Origin: Desulfovibrio intestinalis
GTDB lineage: Bacteria > Desulfobacterota > Desulfovibrionia > Desulfovibrionales > Desulfovibrionaceae
Direction: 5' to 3'
Assembly: GCF_014202345.1 (NCBI RefSeq)
Contig: NZ_JACHGO010000002.1
Location: 124,001-188,000 of the forward strand
Length of the DNA: 64,000 nucleotides
Shown here: piece after piece, positions 31,983 through 40,647 of the stretch
Layout of the letters: the number at the start of each line of letters is the position of its first letter
Numbering within the stretch: position 1 is the first letter of the stretch
Translations under genes and position numbers: made by a program
Notes under the pieces: model-generated
What the model was told of the DNA's origin: nothing
Seen by the model: only the letters and a program-made list of their open reading frames with translations
The model's database searches: none

Positions 31983-33769
31983 GCGCAATGACGACGGCTC
32001 ACACCCCGTGTATTGAGGGTGATTCAGCCGTACAGTTGCGTGATCTGGGCATGGTTTTCGGCAAGGGAAATCATGCAGTAACTGCCTTGAACAGCATTTC
32101 CGCCGTGGTGCCCGCCGGATGTATAACAGGTCTTGTGGGGCCGGATGCAGCGGGTAAAACCACGCTTATGCGCATTTTGGCGGGGTTGATGCTTCCAACG
32201 CACGGCGAAGCGGTGGTTTTTGGCAGGCCGCCACAAAAACTTGTGAGCGAGAGCGCCAACAGCATAGGCTACATGCCACAGCGTTTTGGCCTGTATGAAG
32301 ACATCAGCGTTATGGGCAACCTGCTTTTGCACGCCAGCCTGCGCGGTCTGGAAGGGCAGGCACGCCAGAACATATTTGACCGCCTGTTGCAGTTTACTTC
32401 TCTTGCGCCGTTTACTGACAGACTGGCCGGGCGTCTTTCCGGCGGCATGAAGCAAAAGCTCGGTATTGCCTGTGCTCTTTTGGGGTCGCCGCGCCTGCTG
32501 CTTCTGGACGAGCCGGGGGTGGGGGTAGACCCGCAATCACGCCGCGAATTGTGGCGCATGGTGCAGGATCTCAGCCGTGATGGTATGACTGTCATTTGGG
32601 CCACTGCCTATCTGGATGAGGCCGAGCGCTGCGCACAGGTTATTGTGCTGGACGAGGGCAGCGTTCTTTACGCCGGAGATCCGGAGGATTTCACCAAGCG
32701 TGCACAGGGGCGGGTTTTTCTGCTTAAAACTCCTGCCGGAGCCCACAGACAGGAACTGGCCGCCTGGAGCATGTGCCCGGGTATTGAGGATGCGCTTGTG
32801 CAGGGCAGCCGCATCCGTTTGGTGCTGGCGGAAGGCGCTTCCCCGGAACTTCGGCGCGAGGTTCTGGACAAAGGCGGCGAGGCAGTGCCCCCACGGCTGG
32901 AAGACGCTTATATGAGCGCTGTGGGCGGCATTGATCAAAATCCTTCGCCCTACGGAAAATTGCATGTGGGAGATGGAGCAGGTCAGTTACAAGGCGGGCC
33001 TGATTCAAATTACCCGTCCCAGCCAAGTATTGAGGCCAAGGGGCTCACCAAGACCTTTGGCGATTTTACCGCCGCCCGCGACATCACTTTTGACGTGCGG
33101 CCCGGCGAAATTTTCGGCCTGCTTGGCCCCAACGGTGCAGGTAAGTCCACCACGTTTCGCATGCTCTGCGGTCTTTCGCGTCCAACTTCCGGCCAATGCG
33201 CTGTTGACGGCATGGACCTGCTCACGGCGGGCAGCGAGGCCCGCGCCCACCTGGGGTATATGGCGCAAAAATTTTCTCTGTACCCGGATATTCCGGTGCT
33301 GGAAAACATAAAAATATTTGCAGAACTTTACGGACTCAGCCGCAAGCGCCGCGATGCCCTGCTGCCTGTGCTGGCGAACGCCCTGAATTTGCAGAGTTTT
33401 TTGCGCAGCCGCACCGCTGATCTGCCACTGGGGCAGAAGCAGCGCCTGGCCCTGCTGTGCGCCACCCTGCACGAGCCGCCCGTACTTTTTCTGGACGAAC
33501 CCACCTCCGGCGTCGATGCCCGCACCCGCCGCGACTTCTGGAAGCATATTTCGGCAATGACCACTGCCGGGGCCGCTGTTCTGGTCACCACGCATTTTAT
33601 GGAAGAAGCGGAATACTGCGACCGCATTGCCCTTATTTACCGGGGGGCCATGATCCGCATGGGCACGCCCGACGAGCTCAAGGCTTCCTGCAAAACAGTG
33701 GAAGACCCCACGCTGGAAGAAGCCTTTATCGCCAGCATTGAAGAGTACGACAGGCAGCACCCTCAATAG
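31979..33769 (+). CDS. Efflux ABC transporter with two fused ATP-binding domains (YbhF-like)
   Basis: 596 residues holding two nucleotide-binding domains. First (~10-245): Walker A GPDAAGKTTLMRIL, signature LSGGMKQKLGIACAL, Walker B LLLLDEPGVGVD. Second (~345-580): GPNGAGKSTTFRML, LPLGQKQRLALLCA and FLDEPTSGVD. The second signature is LPLGQ in place of LSGGQ and the first Walker A has Asp for Asn, both usual for this fused group. The linker between the domains is about 90 residues. It energises the two ABC-2 permeases downstream. Exported substrate unknown; relatives export drugs and cationic compounds. Confidence 0.93.
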   Translation: MSAMTTAHTPCIEGDSAVQLRDLGMVFGKGNHAVTALNSISAVVPAGCITGLVGPDAAGKTTLMRILAGLMLPTHGEAVVFGRPPQKLVSESANSIGYMPQRFGLYEDISVMGNLLLHASLRGLEGQARQNIFDRLLQFTSLAPFTDRLAGRLSGGMKQKLGIACALLGSPRLLLLDEPGVGVDPQSRRELWRMVQDLSRDGMTVIWATAYLDEAERCAQVIVLDEGSVLYAGDPEDFTKRAQGRVFLLKTPAGAHRQELAAWSMCPGIEDALVQGSRIRLVLAEGASPELRREVLDKGGEAVPPRLEDAYMSAVGGIDQNPSPYGKLHVGDGAGQLQGGPDSNYPSQPSIEAKGLTKTFGDFTAARDITFDVRPGEIFGLLGPNGAGKSTTFRMLCGLSRPTSGQCAVDGMDLLTAGSEARAHLGYMAQKFSLYPDIPVLENIKIFAELYGLSRKRRDALLPVLANALNLQSFLRSRTADLPLGQKQRLALLCATLHEPPVLFLDEPTSGVDARTRRDFWKHISAMTTAGAAVLVTTHFMEEAEYCDRIALIYRGAMIRMGTPDELKASCKTVEDPTLEEAFIASIEEYDRQHPQ

Positions 33770-33834
33770 TTCGTGCATGCACGGACCACAACGCGCGTCA
33801 GCCAACACGGCGCGCCTGCTTTTTGTGAAGATGT

Positions 33835-34962
33835 ATGAAGCAAAACCTCTGGCTCCAGCAGCTGTTTGCCCTTGTCCGTAAGGAATTTCAGCAAATCGTG
33901 CGCGACCCGTCCTCCTATCTGGTGGCCGGGGTTTTGCCGCTGATCTTTCTGCTGCTCTTCGGGTTTGGCATCACGCTGGATGCGGGCGTGCTGCGCCTTG
34001 CTGTGCTCAATGAAAGTGGCGGCAGGCATTCCCTGGACCTTGCAGCCAACTTTGCGCACTCGCCCTGGTTTTCCACGCATGGCGTCGGCAGTATGGACGA
34101 GGCCGCCCGGCTAATGCGCGATTCTGGCGTGCAGGGAATTCTGGTGTTCAGGCAGGATTTCGACGCGGCGCTGGAGCGTGGCGGGGTGGGGGAACTGCAG
34201 GTTCTGGTGGACGGATCTGAACCCAATACGGCTCAGTATATCCAGAGCTACAGTCAGGGGCTTGTGACCCGGTGGCAGACCACGTCCTTGCCCGGCGGTG
34301 TGGCGGCGCAGCAGCCCATTAATCTGCAAACCCGCTTCTGGTACAATCCTGCGGCCAAAAGCGTGCAATTTTTGGTGCCGGGGGCCATTACGGTTATCAT
34401 GACGCTCATCGGCACCTTGCTGACGTCTCTGGTTTTCGCCCGCGAGTGGGAACGCGGCACTATGGAGGCAATGTTTGCAACGCCGGTCAGCCGCATGCAG
34501 CTGTTGCTGGGCAAACTCATACCCTATTTCTGCATGGGCATGTTCAGCATGGCCCTGTGCGCAGGGGCGGCAGTGCTGCTTTTTGCCGTGCCATTTCGCG
34601 GGTCCTGGCTGGTGCTGTTGTTGCTGTCTTCAGTCTTCATGCTCAGTGCGCTTGGACAAGGGTTGCTGATTTCCGTGACGCTGCGCGGGCAGCTTGTGGC
34701 CGCAGAGGCTGGCCTGTTTTCTGGTTTTCTGCCAGCGCTGCTGTTGTCGGGTTTTGTTTTTGACATCAATAGCATGCCTCCCGTTTTACAGGCCCTTACC
34801 CGGCTGTTGCCCGTCAGTTATTTCAATACCTGCCTGCGCACCATTTTTCTGACAGGCGATGTGTGGGAGATTTTTGCTCCCAGTTTGGCTTTTATGGGGC
34901 TGCTGGCTGCCATATTGCTGGGGCTGGTTTACAAAAATCTCGTCAAAAGGCTGGATGTGTGA
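33835..34962 (+). CDS. ABC-2 type efflux permease (YbhS-like)
   Basis: 375 residues. N-terminal span near 22-42, then a ~140-residue extracytoplasmic loop, then five spans in the C-terminal half. FAREWERGTMEAMFATPVSR is the conserved ABC-2 coupling-region motif. Start ATG 33835 lies 65 bases after the ATPase. The stop overlaps the next start by one base (TGATG). Forms a heterodimer with the next permease, by analogy with YbhS/YbhR. Confidence 0.92.
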   Translation: MKQNLWLQQLFALVRKEFQQIVRDPSSYLVAGVLPLIFLLLFGFGITLDAGVLRLAVLNESGGRHSLDLAANFAHSPWFSTHGVGSMDEAARLMRDSGVQGILVFRQDFDAALERGGVGELQVLVDGSEPNTAQYIQSYSQGLVTRWQTTSLPGGVAAQQPINLQTRFWYNPAAKSVQFLVPGAITVIMTLIGTLLTSLVFAREWERGTMEAMFATPVSRMQLLLGKLIPYFCMGMFSMALCAGAAVLLFAVPFRGSWLVLLLLSSVFMLSALGQGLLISVTLRGQLVAAEAGLFSGFLPALLLSGFVFDINSMPPVLQALTRLLPVSYFNTCLRTIFLTGDVWEIFAPSLAFMGLLAAILLGLVYKNLVKRLDV

Positions 34963-36179
34963 TGGCGGGGCGCAGCACGGTATCTTCTGCTTCCCCCCTG
35001 GCCAAGGGGTTTTGGGCGCGGGCGGCTGCCCGCCTTGGCGATTTTTTTCCTCGCCTGAATGTGCGGCGCATGGCCGTCATTGTGCGCAAGGAACTGCTGG
35101 TACTGCTGTGCAACCGCGTTTCGCGCATGCTTATTATTGTGCCGCCCCTCATGCAGATTGTGATCTTCGGCTGGGCAGCCACGATGGAAGTGCGCAATGT
35201 GGACGTGGCCGTGCTCAACTACGACAGCGGGCGCTGGAGCCGCGACATACTACACGCCATTGAAGGGTCGCCTACCTTTCGCGGCGTCGGGCATTTACAG
35301 GGCGAAGGGCAGATACGCCCGGCCATAGATCAGCAAAAAGCGCTTTTTGTACTGGTTTTTGATGAGGAATTTTCGCGCCGCATTGATAGGGGCGAACCAG
35401 CGGAGGCGCAGGTTATTCTGGACGGACGGCGCTCCAATGCCGCGCAGATTGCGGCCTATTATCTTGAGCGCATGGTTGCCCAGGTAGCGGCTGCCACGCC
35501 GCGCGGTGAGGCCATGCAAAGCGCTGCCGCCGAGGTTCCCCGGCTGGATATACGCATGCGCTGCTGGTTTAACCCCAACCTGGAATTTCAATGGTTTTTT
35601 CTGCCCAACCTGATCGGCATGTTGAGTTTTATGCTGGGGCTGGTAGTCACAGGGCTTTCCGTAGCGCGTGAACGTGAGGTGGGCACTTTTGACCAACTGC
35701 TGGTTTCGCCTGCCATACCCACTGAGATTGCCCTGGCCAAGCTGGTTCCCGGCTGCCTTATCGGCATGATACACGGCACCATATTTTTACTTATTTCAGT
35801 GTTTGGCTTTGGCGTGCCATTTACCGGGTCAGTGGTGCTGCTCTATCTGGCCATGCTGGTATTTGCGGCAGCTGCGGGCGGGGTGGGGCTTATGGTGTCC
35901 TCACTGTCGGCCACACAGCAGCAGGCTTTTCTGGGCGCGTTTACAGTGGGGGTGCCCTGTATACTTATTTCAGGCTCAGTGACGCCCGTTATGAATATGC
36001 CCCTGTTTTTGCAGCATGCCAGTCAGCTGAATCCTTTGCGGCATTTTACGGCCATCACGCAAGGGGTTTTTCTTAAAGACATCACCGTGGCTGCGGCGGC
36101 GGTCAGCCTGGGCAAGATAACCTGCATCAGCATTGTGACTGTGGGCGTGGCGGTATGGATGTTCCGGCGCAAGGCATAG
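34962..36179 (+). CDS. ABC-2 type efflux permease (YbhR-like)
   Basis: 405 residues from ATG 34962, coupled to the preceding gene. Compared with the usual ~370 residues it has about 30 extra N-terminal residues before RMAVIVRKELLVLLCNR, where relatives begin, so a downstream start is possible. Layout is the same as its partner: one span, a large outer loop, five spans, with SVAREREVGTFDQLLVSPA as coupling motif. Last gene of the efflux operon; hairpin 36323-36358 follows. Confidence 0.92.
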   Translation: MAGRSTVSSASPLAKGFWARAAARLGDFFPRLNVRRMAVIVRKELLVLLCNRVSRMLIIVPPLMQIVIFGWAATMEVRNVDVAVLNYDSGRWSRDILHAIEGSPTFRGVGHLQGEGQIRPAIDQQKALFVLVFDEEFSRRIDRGEPAEAQVILDGRRSNAAQIAAYYLERMVAQVAAATPRGEAMQSAAAEVPRLDIRMRCWFNPNLEFQWFFLPNLIGMLSFMLGLVVTGLSVAREREVGTFDQLLVSPAIPTEIALAKLVPGCLIGMIHGTIFLLISVFGFGVPFTGSVVLLYLAMLVFAAAAGGVGLMVSSLSATQQQAFLGAFTVGVPCILISGSVTPVMNMPLFLQHASQLNPLRHFTAITQGVFLKDITVAAAAVSLGKITCISIVTVGVAVWMFRRKA

Positions 36180-36322
36180 GCGGTTTCAGGCGGTAACCAG
36201 CCGTTGTGGAGGCTTACGCGCCGCCCGTCTGCCCCTTGTTTTCCGCTGTTTTCTGCCGTTGCGCACTGTTGCGTGTTGTTCGTGCAGAATAACGGTTTGT
36301 CAGAGCTGGAAGTCAAATATAT

Positions 36323-36358
36323 AAACGTCGGCTGGTTTTTGCAGACCAGCCGACGTTT
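36323..36358. terminator. Bidirectional terminator between efflux operon and potassium channel
   Basis: Perfect 13-bp stem AAACGTCGGCTGG / CCAGCCGACGTTT with a ten-base loop, T-rich on the plus side and A-rich before it. Serves the convergent genes ending at 36179 (+) and 36403 (-). Confidence 0.85.
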
Positions 36359-36402
36359 TATGGTTTTGCGGCCCGGTAAGGCCGAGTTTGAGCTGAATAT
36401 TG

Positions 36403-37326
36403 TCAGGATTGGCTGTGGCCGGAGCCGAAGCCTTGCGCCACATGTTGCTGCATCGAGCCTTGGGGCGCCTGGTCTGTGGTATGTGTTCCGGTATGTGCGG
36501 GGGTATCTGTTACGGCATGTGCGGTGCCCTGTCCGGCATGCGCTGCCGTCTGGGTATTGGCCTGAGGGTTTGCCTGAGCGGTTTGTGCACCCTGCGCGCC
36601 TGCCACTGCATGAGAAGCAGGGGGAACTGCCTTGGGCATGCCGCTGTCTTGTCCTGTTGGGGTGGGGTGCGGCACCCGCTGCACTCTGCCCACAATGGTG
36701 GCTATGACCACAATGGAGTAGACGTAGGCAATAAAGCCCACCAGCACCACCGCATTTTTGGCGATCCAGGTGTTGGGCGTGATGTCGCCGTAGCCTATGG
36801 TCAGAATGGTGATGTAGCTGAAATAGAAAAGATTGTTGATGGCATTTTCGCCTTCGCCCAGACCGTTGAAGGAGCCGGGGGTGGCAAATTCAATGGCCAG
36901 GAAGAGGTAAAAACCGCAGTAGGCGATGAGCATGAGGCCGCACACGGCCGCGTAAACTATGCGGGTGGTGACCATATGGGCGCGGGCAATTTGCCGAAAA
37001 ACCTCAAGAGTCACGCTGCCAAAAAAACAGATGTAAAGCAGCAGCACTTCCGCCAGCAGACTGCTGGCAAAAAAGAGGTTCAGCGACCGACAGATCATCA
37101 GCAACACGCCAAAAAGCACGATGAGCCAGATGACGCGCCTTTTGAATTCAAAGAGCACCAGTCCGGCCAGCAACTGAAACGGCAAATAGATGGACTGGGC
37201 CATGCCGCCATATATATTGTCGGGGAAAAAAATGTTGAAAACAAAAACGCAAAGAAGGGAAGCCATCAACATCTCAAACCGGTAAACATAGAGCTTTGCG
37301 CGATAAGAATTCAGTTTTTGCAGCAT
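36403..37326 (-). CDS. Voltage-gated-like potassium channel protein
   Basis: 307 residues from ATG 37326 (MLQKLNSYRAKLYVYRFEML) with GAGGGG upstream. Around six membrane spans; the pore loop with selectivity filter TILTIGYGDITP (~residue 190) lies between the last two. The ~85-residue C-terminal tail is Gln/Ala/Thr/His-rich, low complexity, and has no RCK (NAD-binding) domain, so gating is probably not of the Kch/TrkA-N type. Inner-membrane K+ conductance is inferred from the filter. Confidence 0.87.
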   Translation of the reverse strand: MLQKLNSYRAKLYVYRFEMLMASLLCVFVFNIFFPDNIYGGMAQSIYLPFQLLAGLVLFEFKRRVIWLIVLFGVLLMICRSLNLFFASSLLAEVLLLYICFFGSVTLEVFRQIARAHMVTTRIVYAAVCGLMLIAYCGFYLFLAIEFATPGSFNGLGEGENAINNLFYFSYITILTIGYGDITPNTWIAKNAVVLVGFIAYVYSIVVIATIVGRVQRVPHPTPTGQDSGMPKAVPPASHAVAGAQGAQTAQANPQANTQTAAHAGQGTAHAVTDTPAHTGTHTTDQAPQGSMQQHVAQGFGSGHSQS

Positions 37327-37607
37327 GGTACCCCTCACTAGGAGGCGATACTACAAATATTGTTACCGTCGGGCAAGGGGGGACAAAGTCCTTTTTGTGG
37401 ACACGAAAGCCCGCGATCCGTAAAGTGATTCTGGTAAGATCTGTCAGAGCAGATTATCTTTAAGAATTCATATGTTGAAAGCTTGAAAATGCCCCATCTT
37501 CATTTGTGGAGACACACAAACAGTGCCGCGTCCTCGTGGCGGGTAGCGGCTCACGCCGCTACAGGGCAATTTCAAAATGCTTGCTCAAGAAAATAATGGA
37601 GAATGCC

Positions 37608-38105
37608 ATGCCCTTTTTTTGCCGTTTTAAAACTACATGGGCGCTGTTTTGCCTTCTGGCTCTCTTGGGGCTGTCGTCCTTGGCCAGCAGCGCCCAGGCT
37701 GTGCCTGTGACAACCAAATACTACAGCCTCGAATTGCCTGCCGACTGGGTGGTGGTTAACGGCCCAGGCAAGGTGAAGGATGCTATTCAGGTTCTGCTTG
37801 GCCAAAAGGACCATAAAGCCTCGATTCTTATAATCGTCGGCCCTGCCAAGGCAGGAGAAGCCGAAGCCGCGGTCAAGGCCAATGCGCAGCGTCTGGGTGG
37901 AAGCACCCCGGTACAGCGCCAGGGCCAGTGGGAATTCACTTTTGAGCAGCAGGGCGTCAAAGGCTACGGAATCGTGCGGGAAGACAAGGCTTCAAATGTG
38001 CTGCTCATGATGCTGGTCAGCGGCGATCTGAAAATGGCCAACTTCGTGTACAATATTCGCGGTCCTTACAAGGCGCTTATGCCCTTGAAGCCGCAATTGC
38101 CCTAG
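37608..38105 (+). CDS. Exported DcrB-like protein, paralogue 1
   Basis: 165 residues from ATG 37608 (MPFFCRFKTTWALFCLLALL), with GGAG six bases upstream; ATG 37596 is an alternative. Signal peptide ends near SSAQA-VPVTT. The mature domain starts TKYYSLELPADWVVVNGPGK, and the same pattern occurs in the protein at 58372-58827 (TKYFTVNVPEGWKVIMPP), so the two are paralogues. Such small periplasmic folds resemble DcrB/PsbP-like proteins; role unknown. The TAG stop overlaps a CTAGAGCA repeat end, and two hairpins follow. Confidence 0.75.
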   Translation: MPFFCRFKTTWALFCLLALLGLSSLASSAQAVPVTTKYYSLELPADWVVVNGPGKVKDAIQVLLGQKDHKASILIIVGPAKAGEAEAAVKANAQRLGGSTPVQRQGQWEFTFEQQGVKGYGIVREDKASNVLLMMLVSGDLKMANFVYNIRGPYKALMPLKPQLP

Positions 38106-38117
38106 AGCAAGTTACGG

Positions 38118-38140
38118 ATGAACGGCAGATGGCCGTTCAT
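38118..38140 (+). terminator. First of two hairpins after DcrB-like gene
   Basis: ATGAACGGC / GCCGTTCAT, nine pairs with a five-base loop, just ahead of the strong terminator at 38143. Confidence 0.5.
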
Positions 38141-38142
38141 TG

Positions 38143-38178
38143 AAAACGCCCGAAGACGCAAAGGTCTTCGGGCGTTTT
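38143..38178 (+). terminator. Terminator of DcrB-like gene
   Basis: Perfect 15-bp stem AAAACGCCCGAAGAC / GTCTTCGGGCGTTTT with a six-base loop, followed by a T-rich stretch. Confidence 0.9.
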
Positions 38179-38248
38179 GTATTCTGTTTTCAGAGAAACC
38201 CTTGGAACAGTCAACAGTTGATCTGTTTACAGCAAATAGCAAAAACCG

Positions 38249-38400
38249 CTAGAGCACTTTAACTTTGAAAAAGTCTAAATGCTCTAACGCTGCACAAGCG
38301 TGCAGCGCGCCGCAACGCGGCGTGGATTCTGCCGAAAATCGCATTTTCGGCAGAATGACAACTTTGAAATGTAATGCATTTCAAAGTTAATCTGTTCTAG
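38249..38400. repeat. Dispersed structured intergenic repeat, copy B (most complete)
   Basis: 152 bases bounded by imperfect inverted ends: CTAGAGCACTTTAACTTTGA at the left and the complement of CTAGAACAGATTAACTTTGA at the right. Inside are four consecutive hairpins: CGCTGCAC/GTGCAGCG, CGCCGC/GCGGCG, ATTCTGCCGAAAAT/ATTTTCGGCAGAAT and AACTTTGAAAT/ATTTCAAAGTT. Homologous to 6673-6810, with partial copies at 26683, 43069 and 62039. No open frame inside. It lies between convergent genes. Confidence 0.85.
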
Positions 38401-38411
38401 TTGCAGAGTGC

Positions 38412-39035
38412 CTAACGGATAAAGTTGGTAGCATCCCAGGATTCAGGGGTGGGCGGATTGATTCCGGCGGTCTTGCCAGCGGCAATGCATTTGACAAGCC
38501 ACGCCATATTGTCGCCAAGGGTACGCATGATCTGCATGCCTTCCTTGTCCTGCACCACTTCTTCGGCATTGTTGCCGTGCACGGAGTTCCAGTACTGCGA
38601 AGAAACCACGGGCATGCGGGCAATGGTGAAGTACTTGTTCAGCCTGTCGAAAGACGCGCTGGCCCCACCACGACGGCAGCTTACAACGGCTGCTGCGGGC
38701 TTGAAGGCATAAGGCGCGGATTTCATGAAGAACACACGGTCCAGCAGCGCGCAGAGCGTAGCGTTGGGGCCTGCATAGTACACGGGGGAGCCAACAACCA
38801 CGCCATCAGCGGCGCGCAGCAGGTCAATCACGTCATTGACCGGGTCATCTTTGAAGATACAGTAGCCCGTATCTTTGCATTTTCCACAGGCAATACAGCC
38901 GCGTATGACTTTGGATCCGATCTGGATCATCTGGCTTTCGACGCCGTTCTTTTCCAGTTGCGTTGCAACGGTTGACAGCGCCGTGAAAGTACAGCCCTTG
39001 GGATGCGGGCTGCCGTTGATAAGAAGCACCTTCAT
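38412..39035 (-). CDS. NADPH-dependent FMN reductase-family iron-sulfur flavoprotein
   Basis: 207 residues from ATG 39035, with AAGGAG six bases upstream. Flavodoxin-like fold: FMN phosphate loop INGSPHPKGCTFTAL, then GCIACGKCKDTGYC, the compact Cys motif of iron-sulfur flavoproteins of anaerobes (possible [4Fe-4S]), and DGVVVGSPVYYAGPN. The family passes electrons to small acceptors; substrate not predictable. The WcbI-like gene lies 22 bases upstream on the same strand. Confidence 0.88.
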   Translation of the reverse strand: MKVLLINGSPHPKGCTFTALSTVATQLEKNGVESQMIQIGSKVIRGCIACGKCKDTGYCIFKDDPVNDVIDLLRAADGVVVGSPVYYAGPNATLCALLDRVFFMKSAPYAFKPAAAVVSCRRGGASASFDRLNKYFTIARMPVVSSQYWNSVHGNNAEEVVQDKEGMQIMRTLGDNMAWLVKCIAAGKTAGINPPTPESWDATNFIR

Positions 39036-39057
39036 AAAGAACTCCTTTTTTAGCCGT

Positions 39058-39897
39058 TCAGGCATCATGCTCGGGCGGCAGATTTTTTAAAAAAGTTATC
39101 AGATCCGTTGTATTGTGGCCTCTGCATGCCAGATAACAGCCAGTATATTGCGCATGGGTCAGACTGGTCTGGTACGCCGGGTAGCGCCGTGTGGCGGAGG
39201 CAAAGGGCAGGCGCAAAACTGCTCCGGCTTTGGGGTGTATGGGCAGCCAGAAGTCTTCAAGCGGGTGCACATAGGCACGCCGGGTTTCTTGCGGCAGGCC
39301 GCCCAAACCGAGCAGGCGCAGCAGGCTGTCGGCCACATGAAACAGCAAGGTACGGCCCGGGTGGTTAACGGTGATGAAAAGCTGCTCTTGCTGCCACAGT
39401 TCACGCAATAACGGCGCACAAACAATAGGGCTTTCGACCTGCTTTTCTTCTTCACGCCGCAGGCTTTCTTCTGCCACGGCGGCCACATCGCCCATAATGG
39501 CTGGTGTGGCGCGCAAGTATACATGCAGCGCTTCTTCCGGGGTCAGACCACGCGCAAGCAGGCTTTCAAGCAAGCTGTCGCCAAAGTTGATGTCCGTCTT
39601 GTTGGTCCAGAACGGCCAATATCCTTTAAAAAAAAGATTTGGAATTTCAATAGGCTGACAGCTCTTTGGCAGGCGGGGCAGAATCTGATCGGTGGAAATG
39701 TCGCCCCATTTTGGAGCAAGGCGCTGATAAAGAAAGAGCGCGCATTGGTTCAAATTGCCGTCGTCAATATTTTCCCGCGTGTAATTGACGTAATGGCGGA
39801 CGGCAAAGCGCCGCGCAAAGGCCGGGGTGTTCTCCAGCAAGGGCCGCAATGCTTCGCCCTGGCAATTGGCGTGCAGAAGACAGAGAGCCTGTGGCAT
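39058..39897 (-). CDS. WcbI-like polysaccharide biosynthesis protein
   Basis: 279 residues. The N-terminus LCLLHANCQGEALRPLLE matches the NCQ motif of the WcbI family (putative acetyltransferase, first known from capsule synthesis), which binds CoA-like ligands. No signal peptide, so cytoplasmic. No capsule or glycan genes surround it. The start ATG 39897 has only a weak ribosome site. queD lies 29 bases upstream on the same strand, and the flavoprotein follows, so three unrelated functions seem to share a transcript. Confidence 0.65.
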   Translation of the reverse strand: MPQALCLLHANCQGEALRPLLENTPAFARRFAVRHYVNYTRENIDDGNLNQCALFLYQRLAPKWGDISTDQILPRLPKSCQPIEIPNLFFKGYWPFWTNKTDINFGDSLLESLLARGLTPEEALHVYLRATPAIMGDVAAVAEESLRREEEKQVESPIVCAPLLRELWQQEQLFITVNHPGRTLLFHVADSLLRLLGLGGLPQETRRAYVHPLEDFWLPIHPKAGAVLRLPFASATRRYPAYQTSLTHAQYTGCYLACRGHNTTDLITFLKNLPPEHDA

Positions 39898-39926
39898 GGG
39901 AATTTTCCGTGGCGGGTAAGGCTGGC

Positions 39927-40334
39927 CTAATTTGTTTCCAGATAGGTGGCGCTTTGCGCGCCCTTCTCGGAAACAGTAACGCTGTACAGGCGTACAAGCT
40001 GTGCCTGCGGGTCGTCGTGGGCTGCCAGCAACGCTTCCATGCCCTGCCAGATATGGCGCGCCAGATTTTCCGATGAAGGATTTATGCGGTCAAAGGGCGG
40101 CGTTTCGTTGAGCAGGCGGTGGTCAAGGGCGTCCAGCACTGCTTTGAGGCCTTTTTTCAGTACCTTGAAGTCCAGCAGCATTTCGGTGCCAGCAGCAAGT
40201 TTTTCGCCTTCTACGGTAAGCTCCACGGCAAAATTATGGCCGTGCATGCGCTCGCACTTGCCTTCGTAGTGTCGCAGCGCGTGCCCTGCGGAAAAATCAT
40301 CTCGTACCGTAAGACGCCAGAGTTTTTTTGACAT
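39927..40334 (-). CDS. queD: 6-pyruvoyl-tetrahydropterin synthase / 6-carboxytetrahydropterin synthase QueD family
   Basis: 135 residues from ATG 40334 (MSKKLWRLTVRDDFSAGHAL). Zinc His residues in FSAGHAL and RMHGHNF; catalytic Cys in EGKCERMHGHN. Converts dihydroneopterin triphosphate to 6-carboxytetrahydropterin in queuosine synthesis, by family. The start overlaps the stop of a 55-residue membrane protein gene (TGATG), so translation is coupled. No queC or queE in the window. Confidence 0.9.
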   Translation of the reverse strand: MSKKLWRLTVRDDFSAGHALRHYEGKCERMHGHNFAVELTVEGEKLAAGTEMLLDFKVLKKGLKAVLDALDHRLLNETPPFDRINPSSENLARHIWQGMEALLAAHDDPQAQLVRLYSVTVSEKGAQSATYLETN

Positions 40335-40501
40335 CAGGACAATATCCTGTAGACCACGAAGGCCGATAAAATGACAACAATAATGGCCAGCACAATGCGT
40401 GCGTTCTGGTTCCACTGAAAGTTGGGTGTTTCGACATCCAGATCAGGGTCGCCCGTGGATGGGGGAGTGAAAATGCGCTGTAACCAGGAGAAAAAAGACA
40501 T
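40334..40501 (-). CDS. Small membrane protein, 55 residues, upstream of queD
   Basis: An unbroken frame from ATG 40501 to TGA at 40334-40336. It encodes MSFFSWLQRIFTPPSTGDPD, an acidic middle with VETPNFQWNQNAR, and a C-terminal span (IVLAIIVVILSAFVVYRILS). One membrane helix, N-terminus probably in the cytoplasm. The TGATG junction with queD indicates translational coupling. No clear ribosome site before it. Family unknown to me. Confidence 0.65.
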   Translation of the reverse strand: MSFFSWLQRIFTPPSTGDPDLDVETPNFQWNQNARIVLAIIVVILSAFVVYRILS

Positions 40502-40647
40502 GTAATACCAGCATTTTTAGGGTTTTGCCCACGGGCTTTTCTTTTGCCAGAATAGCAACTGCGTGAGATTTGTCAAAACAAGCTTACGGGGCGTCGGCCC
40601 CTCAGGAGCGTATTGACGCCCGCCCTCGCCCTTGCCACACTGGCCTC

